A stretch of DNA of 64,000 nucleotides, from positions 62,001 through 126,000 of the forward strand of contig NZ_RFSK01000008.1 of NCBI RefSeq assembly GCF_009923995.1, read 5' to 3'. This document shows, piece after piece, positions 16,160 through 24,650 of this stretch. The notes under the pieces were generated by a model. That model worked only from the letters and a program-made list of their open reading frames with translations, searched no databases and was not told the origin of the DNA. Numbering within the stretch: position 1 is the first letter of the stretch; each line of letters begins with the position of its first letter. The translations under genes and the position numbers were made by a program. The stretch is from Janthinobacterium sp. Lineage in GTDB: Bacteria; Pseudomonadota; Gammaproteobacteria; Burkholderiales; Burkholderiaceae_D.

Positions 16160-17050
16160 TTATTTGCGCTGCAGCAACTGCTTGATGGCCGCCACCGAGG
16201 CATCGACCTGCAATTTGATGCCGATCTGGCCCAGCTCCCGCGTCGCCCGCGTGGCGTCGCCGCGCACGCCGTCGGCCACGCCGGGCCTGGGTCCGTGCGC
16301 CATGGCTTCGCTGCGCACCAGCGACGGGTCCGTCGCCAGCATCAGCGCCGCGTCCGCCAAGCCCGCGTGCAGGCCGATCTCGGCGCTGCTGTAGCCGCGC
16401 TTCTGCAGCTCGGCCACGTAGGCCGATTGCGTGACGTCATAGTAATCGAGCAAGGCGTAGGCGCGCGCCTCCTTGCCGCCCGCCCCCTTGCCCCAGGCGC
16501 GGTTCAGCTTGTTCGCCACGTTCTGCTCATTCTTTTGATACCCGCCATGGTCGCCGAGAAAAATGATGTCGCGGAAACCATGCTGGCGCAGGCTGGCCGC
16601 CGTGCCTTCCAGCACGGCTTCGAAGGCGGCGGGCGGAATGGAAATCGTGCCGGCAAAGCGCATGTGGCCGGCCGGCGGCGCAATGCTGCCTTCCGGCACG
16701 TAGGAAACGACGGGCGCGACGATGGTGTTGCCCAGCGTTTGCGCGATCTGGCGGGCCAGCAGCCCGGCGCGCACATTGTGCTTGCCCAGCGCGATATACG
16801 GCCCGCTCTGCTCGACACCGCCGATCGGCACCAGCACCGTGGTGGCGCCGTGGTCGATGCGGCTGCGCAACTCCGTGCTGGTGAGCTCTTCCAGCATGAC
16901 GCTGGCGCCGGCAGGCGTGGCCGCCAGGGCGGACGCGGCGGGCATCAGGCAGGACAGGGTCAGGGCAAGCAGCACACCGTAGGGCTTGGACGGTCTGGCG
17001 GGCGCACGGGGCGCCAAAGGTACATTCGGCAGGGGGAACTGCAGAGTCAT
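16160..17050 (-). CDS. Exported creatininase-family amidohydrolase
   Basis: 296 residues from ATG 17050; a TTG at 17074 has no ribosome-binding site. A signal sequence (LLALTLSCLMPAASALA) precedes a creatininase fold with metal-ligand motifs PIGGVEQSGPYIALGKHN, FLGDHGGYQKNEQ and SSAEIGLHAGLADAAL. Creatininases are zinc/manganese amidohydrolases that open cyclic amides or act in cofactor maturation, usually in the cytoplasm; export is unusual. It precedes the propeller gene on the same strand. Substrate unknown. Confidence 0.8.
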   Translation of the reverse strand: MTLQFPLPNVPLAPRAPARPSKPYGVLLALTLSCLMPAASALAATPAGASVMLEELTSTELRSRIDHGATTVLVPIGGVEQSGPYIALGKHNVRAGLLARQIAQTLGNTIVAPVVSYVPEGSIAPPAGHMRFAGTISIPPAAFEAVLEGTAASLRQHGFRDIIFLGDHGGYQKNEQNVANKLNRAWGKGAGGKEARAYALLDYYDVTQSAYVAELQKRGYSSAEIGLHAGLADAALMLATDPSLVRSEAMAHGPRPGVADGVRGDATRATRELGQIGIKLQVDASVAAIKQLLQRK

Positions 17051-17451
17051 AAGCAAACATCTTTCCGAGGTCAAGGCGTGACGCCGTGCCCGGCCTTGCC
17101 AGGCAAGCTGGCTGCCACGCAGGAATTGTATTCCATCATGACGGGAACGGCACGTTAATTTGACGGGGCAGCTTGCAAGGAATTGACCGGGAGCAGCTTG
17201 TCTAGAATCAAGGAGGAAACGGCGCCGGCCATCCAGATGCCAAGGGGCCCCTGGCAGCCCGGACGCAGGCCATACATCAACGACAACATTCGCAGGAAAA
17301 CAATATTTATAAAATAATTATCGATTATGCACTGCAGCAAAAGACTTACGCTAGAATACCGCTACCGGGAAGCGTCGCGCCTGCGGACGCGCGCTTGCCG
17401 CAGCCGCATCCTGCGGCGGGAAATCGCCGCAATATCGTCGGATGGGCAGGC
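17051..17451. other. Intergenic region without a supportable gene
   Basis: About 400 bp between divergent genes. A 61-codon minus frame (17155-17340) has no ribosome-binding site or family resemblance. An AT-rich block near 17290-17335 is the likely promoter zone for the plus-strand genes, but no clean -35/-10 pair can be named. No tRNA or strong operator seen. Confidence 0.5.
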
Positions 17452-17889
17452 ATGATGAAGGAACACTGGAAGATGCACTATGGATGCGGTGCTGCGTTGA
17501 TGCTCCTGCTCGCCGCTGCGGCGCCAGCCCTGGCCCAGGACGGGCGATGCGATGCGGGGCAAGGAAAGGCCGTCGCCTCCCTCGACGAACTGCCGCCCCA
17601 GGTCCTGCATCTGCTGGGGCGCGACAAGACGGGCACTGCGGGCATCGCCGACATCGGCGGGAAATTCAATCCAAGCGACGCCATCGTTGACAACTCCATA
17701 CCGATGCGCAGGCTGCTGCGCGGGCGCGCCGCGCCCCATTGCATCGTGCTGGCAGTCGAGTACGGTGGCGTGGGTCGCTACGAAAGAACGCTGGAATACC
17801 GGCTGGCCGGACAGGAATGGACAGAATTCAAGGCATCCAATGCAGGCAAGGCGCCAAACTTTCCGCTGCCGGCCAGGCAGTCGCCATGA
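17452..17889 (+). CDS. Exported hypothetical protein
   Basis: 145 residues (ATG 17452; the next codon is also ATG). A clear signal peptide, MMKEHWKMHYGCGAALMLL followed by AAAAPALAQ, predicts periplasmic export. The mature part has Cys at the start (DGRCDAGQG) and another in RAAPHCIVLAVEYGG, which could pair. The segment GTAGIADIGGKFNPSDAIVDN and strand-rich C-terminus are not a family I know. Its stop overlaps the start of the next gene (ATGA at 17886), so it heads a small operon of unknown function. Confidence 0.65.
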   Translation: MMKEHWKMHYGCGAALMLLLAAAAPALAQDGRCDAGQGKAVASLDELPPQVLHLLGRDKTGTAGIADIGGKFNPSDAIVDNSIPMRRLLRGRAAPHCIVLAVEYGGVGRYERTLEYRLAGQEWTEFKASNAGKAPNFPLPARQSP

Positions 17890-18095
17890 AGGCCTGCGTG
17901 AAGACCTGCGACGAATGCGCAAGCGCATACCGCGACGACGCCAAGGGCATGGCCAGCTTGTGTCCCGAATGCGCCCACGTGCTCTATGGCTTGCCGGCGT
18001 GCGGGCACGTCTTCCACGCAGGCAGATGCCAGACATGCTGGTGGGATGGCAGCAAAAGTGATTTTGTGCAAAAACTGGACAAACAGCGTGCGTGA
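17886..18095 (+). CDS. Small cysteine-rich zinc-ribbon-like protein
   Basis: 69 residues with ten cysteines, eight in CxxC-like pairs: VKTCDECASAY, SLCPECAHVL, PACGHVFH and GRCQTCWW. Paired Cys knuckles of this spacing suggest one or two structural zinc sites. There is no signal peptide or membrane segment. The start overlaps the previous stop as ATGA. It is too short for a confident family assignment; rubredoxin-like or zinc-ribbon partner protein are possibilities. Confidence 0.6.
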   Translation: MKACVKTCDECASAYRDDAKGMASLCPECAHVLYGLPACGHVFHAGRCQTCWWDGSKSDFVQKLDKQRA

Positions 18096-18158
18096 TCCCT
18101 CGCCCCTCCATGCCGGCCCCTCTTCCCGCCATGCTTGCAGCCTGTGCGGGAGCCAGCC

Positions 18159-18515
18159 ATGAATGCAGCGAAAACGGGAACGATCGGCGTCGTCAGCGCC
18201 CTAGTCAGCATCCTTGCGGTATTTCTCGTCTACGCAAGCCTGGAAAAATATTCCTGGGTCGTGAATGCATTCGCCCTTGTGCTGGGCGGCCTGGCCATCG
18301 GCATGCTCCAGGGATGGTTCGTCCAGCCCGCCCGCCACCGGACCATCGGCCTGGGCAGCTTCAGCGGCATATTGCTGTGCTGGCTCCCGGTAGTGGCCGT
18401 GACCTACGGGCTGGCCTTACTGGCGCTGCCGCTGCTGGCGGCCTTTGCGCTGCTCGTCTTCTTCGGCGCCAGACTGGGCAGCCAGTTGCGCGCGCACTGC
18501 CGCAAGTCCGCATAG
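18159..18515 (+). CDS. Hypothetical integral membrane protein
   Basis: 118 residues from ATG 18159 (GGGAG upstream; an in-frame ATG at 18135 is poorer). About four hydrophobic helices: TGTIGVVSALVSILAVFLVY, VVNAFALVLGGLAIGMLQGW, LGSFSGILLCWLPVVAVTYG and LALLALPLLAAFALLVFFGA. A basic C-terminus follows. It lies 63 bp after the Cys-rich gene on the same strand and is probably in the same unit. No family recognised. Confidence 0.6.
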   Translation: MNAAKTGTIGVVSALVSILAVFLVYASLEKYSWVVNAFALVLGGLAIGMLQGWFVQPARHRTIGLGSFSGILLCWLPVVAVTYGLALLALPLLAAFALLVFFGARLGSQLRAHCRKSA

Positions 18516-18651
18516 GCCACCGCCAAGGCTGGCGGCAGCGCCCTCCTGCGTCCCACCAGTCCAGCCCGGCTATTGAGCCGTGTCAATAGGGCGGCGGCCC
18601 GATGCCTGGCTGCGGCAAGCAAGCCCCGGCATGCCGGGGCAGTCACGGGGA

Positions 18652-20298
18652 TCAGCCGCGGGCGCTGCGGCCCGGCAGTGCCAGGCGCCGGCTGGCCGAG
18701 GCAGCAGCCGGGGCTGGCAAGCCGCCCGCCACCGTCAGCGATTTGCCCTTCGCTTCGCCGCGCAGGCGGAACACGGCCACCACGTCGACCAGTTCCACGG
18801 CGCGGTCCTGCAGCGAAGATGCCGCCGCGGCCGCCTCTTCCACCAGGGCCGCGTTTTGCTGCGTGACCTGGTCCATCTGCGAAATGGCCTGGTTCACCTG
18901 CTCGATGCCGGCGCTCTGCTCGTGGCTGGCGTTGGCGATGTCGCCCATGATGTCCGTCACGCGACGGATGCTGGCGACGATCTCTTCCATCGTCGCGCCC
19001 GCCTGGTCGACGAGCACGCTGCCCGTGTTGACCTTGTCCACGGAATCCTCGATCAAGCCCTTGATTTCCTTGGCGGCCGCAGCCGAACGCTGGGCCAGGT
19101 TGCGCACTTCCGTGGCCACGACGGCAAAGCCACGGCCCTGTTCGCCCGCGCGTGCCGCTTCCACGGCCGCATTCAGCGCCAGAATATTGGTCTGGAAAGC
19201 AATGCCGTCGATCACGCCGATGATGTCGGCGATCTTCTTCGCCGATTCATTGATGGAACCCATGGTGCCCACCACTTGCGCCACCACGGCGCCGCCCTTG
19301 CGGGCCACGTCCGAGGCGGACACGGCCAGGGAATTCGCCTGGCGCGCATTGTCCGTATTCTGGCGCACGGCCGAGGTCAGCTCTTCCAGGCTGGACGCCG
19401 TTTCTTCCAGGGAAGACGCCTGCTGCTCCGTGCGCACGGACAGGTCCGCGTTGCCGGCGGAAATCTGCGCCGCCGCCACGCTGACCGTATCGGCCGAGGT
19501 GCGCACGGTGGCGATCACGTCGACGATGCGTTCCAGGAATTTATTGAAGGCGGTGGCCGTGCGGCCCACTTCATCCATGCGCTCGACGGGCATGGCGGCC
19601 GACAGGTCCAGCGAGGCGCTGACCCTTTCCAGCGTGTGTTCGATATTGCCCAGGCCGCCGCTGATGGTGCGGTAGATATGCCAGGCCAGCGCACCCGTCA
19701 GCAGCACGGCCACGCCCAGCACGGCCAGCATGGTGTTGAAGGCCGTGTCGTAGGCGGCCAGGCTTTCCGCCTTGACGTCGTCGACCAGCTTGTTGTTGTA
19801 GGCGATATGGTCATCCATGCTTTTCTTGGCGGCGGCGGCCGTGATGGCCAGCGGCGTGCCGGCCAGCAAGGTGGCGCGCACGCCATCCATGTCGCCCGCG
19901 TAGGCGGCGGCAAAGAAAGGCACGAGCGCGCGGCGGTACGCTTCCATGGCGGCCTGGTCGGCGTCCAGCATCTTGCTGTCCGTCGCGTCATAGATGCGCT
20001 CGGAACGGTAGGTGGCGATGACCTGGTCGAAATTCTTGTTGGCGTCGGCGACGGCCTTGTCCAGCGCCGTCTTGTCGGCCAGGTTGGAGAACACGGACAG
20101 GCGGTAGCCGGCCAGGCGCGAGTCGGCCAGAAAACCCTTGGCCGCGTTCAAGCCCTGGATGCTGGGAATGATGCGGTTTTGCACGGTATCGAAACGCTCC
20201 TGGGCACGCTTGAGCTGCATGGCGCCGCCCGCGCCCAGCAATAGCAGGGCCAGCAAGGCGATGGTCAGGGTCAGAATGAGTTGCTTGGTGATATTCAT
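18652..20298 (-). CDS. Methyl-accepting chemotaxis protein
   Basis: 548 residues. An N-terminal membrane helix (about 8-28), a four-helix-bundle periplasmic sensor domain (to about 188), a second membrane helix ([21 protein letters not shown]), HAMP, and the signalling domain with the conserved hairpin tip [20 protein letters not shown] and [16 protein letters not shown]. Methylation-region glutamates are visible in [12 protein letters not shown]. The C-terminus is Ala/Pro-rich without a CheR-binding pentapeptide. The ligand is unknown. No other chemotaxis gene is nearby. Confidence 0.93.
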   Translation of the reverse strand: MNITKQLILTLTIALLALLLLGAGGAMQLKRAQERFDTVQNRIIPSIQGLNAAKGFLADSRLAGYRLSVFSNLADKTALDKAVADANKNFDQVIATYRSERIYDATDSKMLDADQAAMEAYRRALVPFFAAAYAGDMDGVRATLLAGTPLAITAAAAKKSMDDHIAYNNKLVDDVKAESLAAYDTAFNTMLAVLGVAVLLTGALAWHIYRTISGGLGNIEHTLERVSASLDLSAAMPVERMDEVGRTATAFNKFLERIVDVIATVRTSADTVSVAAAQISAGNADLSVRTEQQASSLEETASSLEELTSAVRQNTDNARQANSLAVSASDVARKGGAVVAQVVGTMGSINESAKKIADIIGVIDGIAFQTNILALNAAVEAARAGEQGRGFAVVATEVRNLAQRSAAAAKEIKGLIEDSVDKVNTGSVLVDQAGATMEEIVASIRRVTDIMGDIANASHEQSAGIEQVNQAISQMDQVTQQNAALVEEAAAAASSLQDRAVELVDVVAVFRLRGEAKGKSLTVAGGLPAPAAASASRRLALPGRSARG

Positions 20299-20392
20299 GG
20301 TGTTTCACAGTAAAAAGGTGGCCTGGCGGGGGCCAGGCAGGATAAATAGCTGCCGATCGGGTGGCCGGGATCGGGAAGCGGGCGGCTCGGCT

Positions 20393-21514
20393 TTACGCCG
20401 CCAGCGGGGCGGCGTCCGGCGTGCGGCGCAGCAAGTCGCCATGCTGGCGGCAGAACGCCAGGCCCGCCTTGTGGCCCACGTCGAACAGCAGCTGCATGTT
20501 CGAGCTGGACCAGTCCAGCGTATCGGGCCAGTGTTTCTCGGGGATGCCGCCCATCAGGTCGAGCTTGAGCAGGCGCCGCTTGGGCTGGCCCGTGCGCGCA
20601 TCCGTGTTGTGTTCAAGCTCGAACAGGCGCAGTTCGCTCTTGGAAATTTTGACCAGCGGCGTGATGATGGAACGCACCCACGCGTCGTACAGGTTGCGCG
20701 GCTTGCGCAGCAGGCGCTCGTCGCCGAGGATGTCGAGGATGACGAGGGTGTCGGCGTCATGGTGCTCGCCCTTGCCTTCAATAAACGGCTCGAAATTGAG
20801 CGTGTCGAGGGCCGCGCCTTCGATGTAGTCATCGCCGGCGATGGTCGTCGGCGCGTACAGGAAGGGAAAGGACAGGGCCGCGCGCACGTGGATGGGCGCG
20901 ATCTCGTGCTTGCCCCAGATCTGCATGCGGTGCTCGCTGAGGTTGTAGGCATTGATGTAGAAATCGGGACGCATGCGCGCCACGCCGGAAAAGTCCACGG
21001 CCTTTTCCAGGAAGGGCAAGTGCGCGCACAGGCCCAGGCTCTTTGCCGACAGGTCCGATGGCGACAGCGACGACACCATCAGCTTGCCCCAGTCCGACCA
21101 GGCCGTGGGCATGCCCGCAAACGTTTGCTGAAAAGCCTGGAAAAAGGGATTGTTGGCCGGTGGCTGGAAGGCATCGCGGAAGGTGCTGGCGTGCATGCCC
21201 GGCTTCTGGAATACCTTGTAGTTGATCGGGATCATCTTGTAAATGCTGTCGGCCACGCCCGTGTCGGCCCAGCTCTGCAGCGCCTGGCGCGGCGTCGCCT
21301 CGTGCGGCGAGGTGTACAGCAAGCCCATCAGCACACCGGCGCCGGACGCGGAAATGACGTCGAATTCGATGCCCTCGTCGAGGAACGCGGCCAGGGCGCC
21401 CGCGATCAAGGTGGAATTTGGTGCGCCGCCACCGAGCAGCAAGCCCGTTTTGCGGGCCGGTTGAATCGTGACGGCCGGTGCCGGATCTGGCGCCGTCGTG
21501 GTGACTGTCTTCAT
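20393..21514 (-). CDS. Patatin-like protein with non-canonical active-site motifs
   Basis: 373 residues from ATG 21514 (GGGAG 7 nt upstream; GTG 21520 is an alternative). The glycine-rich oxyanion loop KTGLLLGGGAPNSTLIAGAL and the following strand-turn fit patatin phospholipases, which hydrolyse acyl lipids with a Ser-Asp dyad. The elbow reads SASGA (Ser57) where GxSxG is usual, and the dyad segment reads YIEGAALDTLNF where DGG/DGA is usual, so Glu stands in for Asp. This may be a distinct subfamily rather than decay, as the frame is intact. No signal peptide. Confidence 0.75.
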   Translation of the reverse strand: MKTVTTTAPDPAPAVTIQPARKTGLLLGGGAPNSTLIAGALAAFLDEGIEFDVISASGAGVLMGLLYTSPHEATPRQALQSWADTGVADSIYKMIPINYKVFQKPGMHASTFRDAFQPPANNPFFQAFQQTFAGMPTAWSDWGKLMVSSLSPSDLSAKSLGLCAHLPFLEKAVDFSGVARMRPDFYINAYNLSEHRMQIWGKHEIAPIHVRAALSFPFLYAPTTIAGDDYIEGAALDTLNFEPFIEGKGEHHDADTLVILDILGDERLLRKPRNLYDAWVRSIITPLVKISKSELRLFELEHNTDARTGQPKRRLLKLDLMGGIPEKHWPDTLDWSSSNMQLLFDVGHKAGLAFCRQHGDLLRRTPDAAPLAA

Positions 21515-21827
21515 GCACACTCCCTGAATAAAACAGGGCTTGCGCCCCTAATTGTTGGTTACTCGCTGCGTACAACGCTGAATTACACCCATGTTTCCGC
21601 CAGCATAAAAGGGAAACAATGTTGCAGAAACAGATATGAAATTAACATAAATAAATTCCATATGGCAATTTAGATAACGCATGACTGATATTCAGGAATG
21701 CCATAAGCTGATGCCGGGCGGCGTAGCGTGGTGCGGCGCAGCAAATAAAAATTCCGCAACGTTAGGAAAAATCTCTTTTGGGGTAGGAATAATCCTCAAG
21801 CAGCCGCCACGGCGGCCCTTGGGCGTG
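21515..21827. other. Intergenic region upstream of the patatin-like gene
   Basis: About 310 bp between two minus-strand genes. It is AT-richer than the surroundings (especially 21590-21680) and likely holds the patatin-gene promoter; no convincing -35/-10 pair, operator palindrome or small gene can be named. Confidence 0.4.
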
Positions 21828-22742
21828 TCAGCGGGCGGGAAGCGGCGCGGAAAAATGCAGATTGCTGCAGAGGAAGTCGACAAACACGCGGATTTTCGGC
21901 GACAGGTGGCGGCTCGACGGCCACAGCACCCAGAACTTGCTGGCAGTGTCCAGGTAGCCGTCCAGCACGGCTTGCAGTTCACCGCGCGCGATGGCGTCGC
22001 GCACGATAAAGTCCGGCAGATAGGCCAGTCCCACGCCCTGCGCCGCGGCGCCGATCAGGGCTTCGATATTGTTGCAGGTCAAGGCCGTGGGCAGGCGCAG
22101 TTCGCCGCCGCCATCGCCCTCGGCGTGCCGCACGGCCCATTCCTGCAGCTTGCCCGTGGTGGGGAATTTGTAGCGCACGCAGGCGTGCCGCTCCAGCGCG
22201 CGCGGCGTGGCCGGCACGCCATGGCGGGCAAGATAGGCGGGCGAGCCCACGATGGCAAAGGCGAACGGCCCCAGTTCGCGCGCCATCAGGCGTGAATCCG
22301 TCAAGGTGCCGCTGCGCACGGCCACGTCCACGCCCTCGGCCACGACGTCGACAAGGCGGTCGTTGAAATCGAGGTCGAGCTCGATCTCGGGATATTGCCG
22401 CGTAAAGTCCGCCAGCAGGGGCAGGATGATGCGGTAGCCGATGACGGGCAGGCTTACCTTGAGCTTGCCGCGCGGCGCCTCGGCCAGGTGCGACAGTTCC
22501 GCCTCCGCATCGCCCAGGTCGGCGAGGATGCGCTGGCAGCGCTCATAGAACAGCGCGCCTTCGTTGCTCAGGCTGATGCGCCGCGTGCTGCGGTTGAGCA
22601 GGCGCACGCCCAGCTTTTCTTCCAGCCGCGCCACGCTCTTGCCCACGGCCGACGCCGACACGCCGAGCAGGCGCCCGGCCGCCACGTAACTGCAGGTTTC
22701 CGCCGCGCGGACGAAGGCGGCAATGCCGTTCAGATTATCCAT
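21828..22742 (-). CDS. LysR-family transcriptional regulator
   Basis: 304 residues. The HTH is MDNLNGIAAFVRAAETCSYV followed by AAGRLLGVSASAVGKSVARLEEKLGVRLLNRSTRRISLSNEG, then a substrate-binding-like effector domain (GKLKVSLPVIGYRIILPLL and VAVRSGTLTDSRLMARELG). This is the CrgA/YafC-type subgroup. It is divergent from the MFS exporter at 22850 with a 107-bp gap, the usual regulator-target layout, so it probably controls that exporter. The inducer is unknown. Confidence 0.9.
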   Translation of the reverse strand: MDNLNGIAAFVRAAETCSYVAAGRLLGVSASAVGKSVARLEEKLGVRLLNRSTRRISLSNEGALFYERCQRILADLGDAEAELSHLAEAPRGKLKVSLPVIGYRIILPLLADFTRQYPEIELDLDFNDRLVDVVAEGVDVAVRSGTLTDSRLMARELGPFAFAIVGSPAYLARHGVPATPRALERHACVRYKFPTTGKLQEWAVRHAEGDGGGELRLPTALTCNNIEALIGAAAQGVGLAYLPDFIVRDAIARGELQAVLDGYLDTASKFWVLWPSSRHLSPKIRVFVDFLCSNLHFSAPLPAR

Positions 22743-22849
22743 GCCATGTCGATTAGGGAATATTTGTCCGCTATGAGTGGATTTTCAGCCACTTTTTAAG
22801 CTATTGCGTCCATATTATCATCAGATTCCCTCTTTCTGGAAACCTTCCC

Positions 22850-24418
22850 ATGGATACGAATCTTCCCGCACAAGGCACACACGCCGCTTCCGCGACGGCG
22901 CGGCGCGCGCTGGTCCTGGCCGCCGTCTGCCTGGCCGCGCTGTGCATGCCGCTCAGTTTCACGGGACCGGCCATCGCCATTCCCGCCATCGCCGCCGAAC
23001 TGCGCGCCAGTCCCCTGGCGCTGGCATGGATCACGAATGCCTTCATGCTCAGCTTTGGCGGCTGCCTGATGGTGGCCGGCGCCCTGGCCGACCGCTATGG
23101 CCGCAAGCGCGTCTTCTTGCTGGGCATGGCCCTGTTCTTCCTCGCCGCGCTGTCCCTGGCGGCGGCGCCATCCATGGTCCTGCTCGATGTCTTGCGCGCC
23201 GTGCAGGGTCTGGGCTGCGCCATGGCCCTGTCCAGCGGACTGGCGGCGCTGGCCCAGGAATTCGATGGCGCGGCCCGCGCGCGCGCCTTCAGCCTGATCG
23301 GCACGGCCTTCGGCGTGGGCCTGGCCTTCGGCCCCTTCCTCGCGGGCGTGCTCATCGCCCATACGGGCTGGCGCGCTATTTTCATCGCCACGGCGGGTGC
23401 CGGACTGACCGCCCTGCTGGCCGCCGCGCGCGCCATGCGCGAAACGCGCGACCCGCAGGCGCAGGGCGTGGACTGGCCCGGCGCCATCACGTTTACGGGC
23501 GCCTTGTCCCTGTTTACCTATGGCTTGCTGCAGGCGCCCGATAGCGGCTGGAGCAGCGCTTCCAGCCTGGGCCTGTTCGCAGGCGCCGCGCTGCTGCTGG
23601 CCGCCTTCATCCGGGTGGAACGGCGCGCGGCGCGGCCCATGCTGGACTTGAGCCTGTTCCGCCTGCCCGCCTTTGCCGGCGTGCAGTTGCTGGCGGCCGC
23701 TCCCGCGTTTTCCTTCGTCGTGCTGCTGGTGCTGCTGCCGGCCCGCCTCATCGGCATCGAGGGCTACAGCGCCTTCGACGCGGGACGCATGATGATCGCC
23801 CTGTCGGCGCCCATGCTGGTGCTGCCCATGCTGGCGGGCCTGGCGGCGCAGCGCTTTGCCGCCGCCCGCATCTGCGCCAGCGGCCTGCTGCTGGCGGCGG
23901 GCGGCCTGCTGTGGCTATCCACCTGCGCGCCGGGACTGCCGGCCGCCGCCCTGGTCGGCCCCCTGCTGCTGATCGGCTGCGGCATCAGCCTGCCCTGGGG
24001 CTTGATGGATGGCCTGGCCATCAGCGTCGTGCCCGTCGAGCGGGCCGGCATGGCGGCCGGCATCTTCAACACGACGCGCGTGGCGGGCGAAGGCCTGGCG
24101 CTGGCCATCGTCAGCGCCGTGCTGGGCAGCTTCACCGTGGCGGCGCTGGGCGGCGGCATTGCCGGCATCGGTGCGGCACAGGCGGCGCAGGCGGGTCCCT
24201 TCCTCGCGCTGGGCGAACTGCGCCATGCGGGAGAACTGCTGCCGCAGGCAGGCGCCGCCGACCTGGCGCAAGCGTACGGCACGGCCTTCCGCCACCTGCT
24301 GTATGTGCTGGCGGGCATCACGACGACGTCGGCCCTGCTGATCCTCGCCTTCCTGCGCCATCCGGGCCATGCGTCAAGGGACACGGCCGCCCTGCCCGCC
24401 GGCAAGGCGCAACACTAA
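22850..24418 (+). CDS. MFS exporter, DHA2 (EmrB/QacA) family
   Basis: 522 residues with about 14 hydrophobic segments. It shows LAWITNAFMLSFGGCLMVAGALADRYGRKR (DHA2 loop motif) and GTAFGVGLAFGPFLAGVLIAHTGWR (the antiporter motif C region). Such proteins expel drugs or other hydrophobic compounds in exchange for protons. The divergent LysR gene is the likely regulator. The start ATG 22850 lies after a short AT-rich gap. No HlyD-type partner is adjacent, so it may act alone in the inner membrane. Confidence 0.87.
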   Translation: MDTNLPAQGTHAASATARRALVLAAVCLAALCMPLSFTGPAIAIPAIAAELRASPLALAWITNAFMLSFGGCLMVAGALADRYGRKRVFLLGMALFFLAALSLAAAPSMVLLDVLRAVQGLGCAMALSSGLAALAQEFDGAARARAFSLIGTAFGVGLAFGPFLAGVLIAHTGWRAIFIATAGAGLTALLAAARAMRETRDPQAQGVDWPGAITFTGALSLFTYGLLQAPDSGWSSASSLGLFAGAALLLAAFIRVERRAARPMLDLSLFRLPAFAGVQLLAAAPAFSFVVLLVLLPARLIGIEGYSAFDAGRMMIALSAPMLVLPMLAGLAAQRFAAARICASGLLLAAGGLLWLSTCAPGLPAAALVGPLLLIGCGISLPWGLMDGLAISVVPVERAGMAAGIFNTTRVAGEGLALAIVSAVLGSFTVAALGGGIAGIGAAQAAQAGPFLALGELRHAGELLPQAGAADLAQAYGTAFRHLLYVLAGITTTSALLILAFLRHPGHASRDTAALPAGKAQH

Positions 24419-24534
24419 ACCACCCGGCCTCCACCCATCCCTCCGCCCACCTGCCGTCCACGGCGGCGCCCGCGCGCCGCCCCTCCCTGATGTTTCCCCG
24501 CAACACGCAAAAAGTTTTCAGGAATAAAACTAGT

Positions 24535-24597
24535 TTACTGATCAAAGCGCTTTGAACTATACTCAAAGCGCTTTGAAACAGAATTAAAGCGCTTTGG
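24535..24597 (+). promoter_or_regulatory. lamB promoter with three phased LacI-type operators
   Basis: -35 TTACTG (24535-24540), 17 bp, -10 TATACT (24558-24563). Operators: TCAAAGCGCTTTGA at 24542-24555 (in the spacer) and 24563-24576 (touching the -10), and TTAAAGCGCTTTGG at 24584-24597. Centres are exactly 21 bp apart, two helical turns, so bound dimers would line up on one face. The same core recurs at 28277-28322. The LacI-family protein at 26209 is the obvious candidate regulator. Confidence 0.85.
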
Positions 24598-24650
24598 TTG
24601 TGCAAAGTGATGCGCGCCGATCCCACACCTATAAAAACACTGGAGACACA

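Noticed and set aside
17155-17340. 61-codon minus-strand frame in the intergenic region
   Set aside because: No ribosome-binding site, no family resemblance, AT-rich promoter-like DNA inside it.
18580-20244. 554-codon plus-strand frame
   Set aside because: Antisense shadow of the chemoreceptor gene, whose domains are unmistakable.
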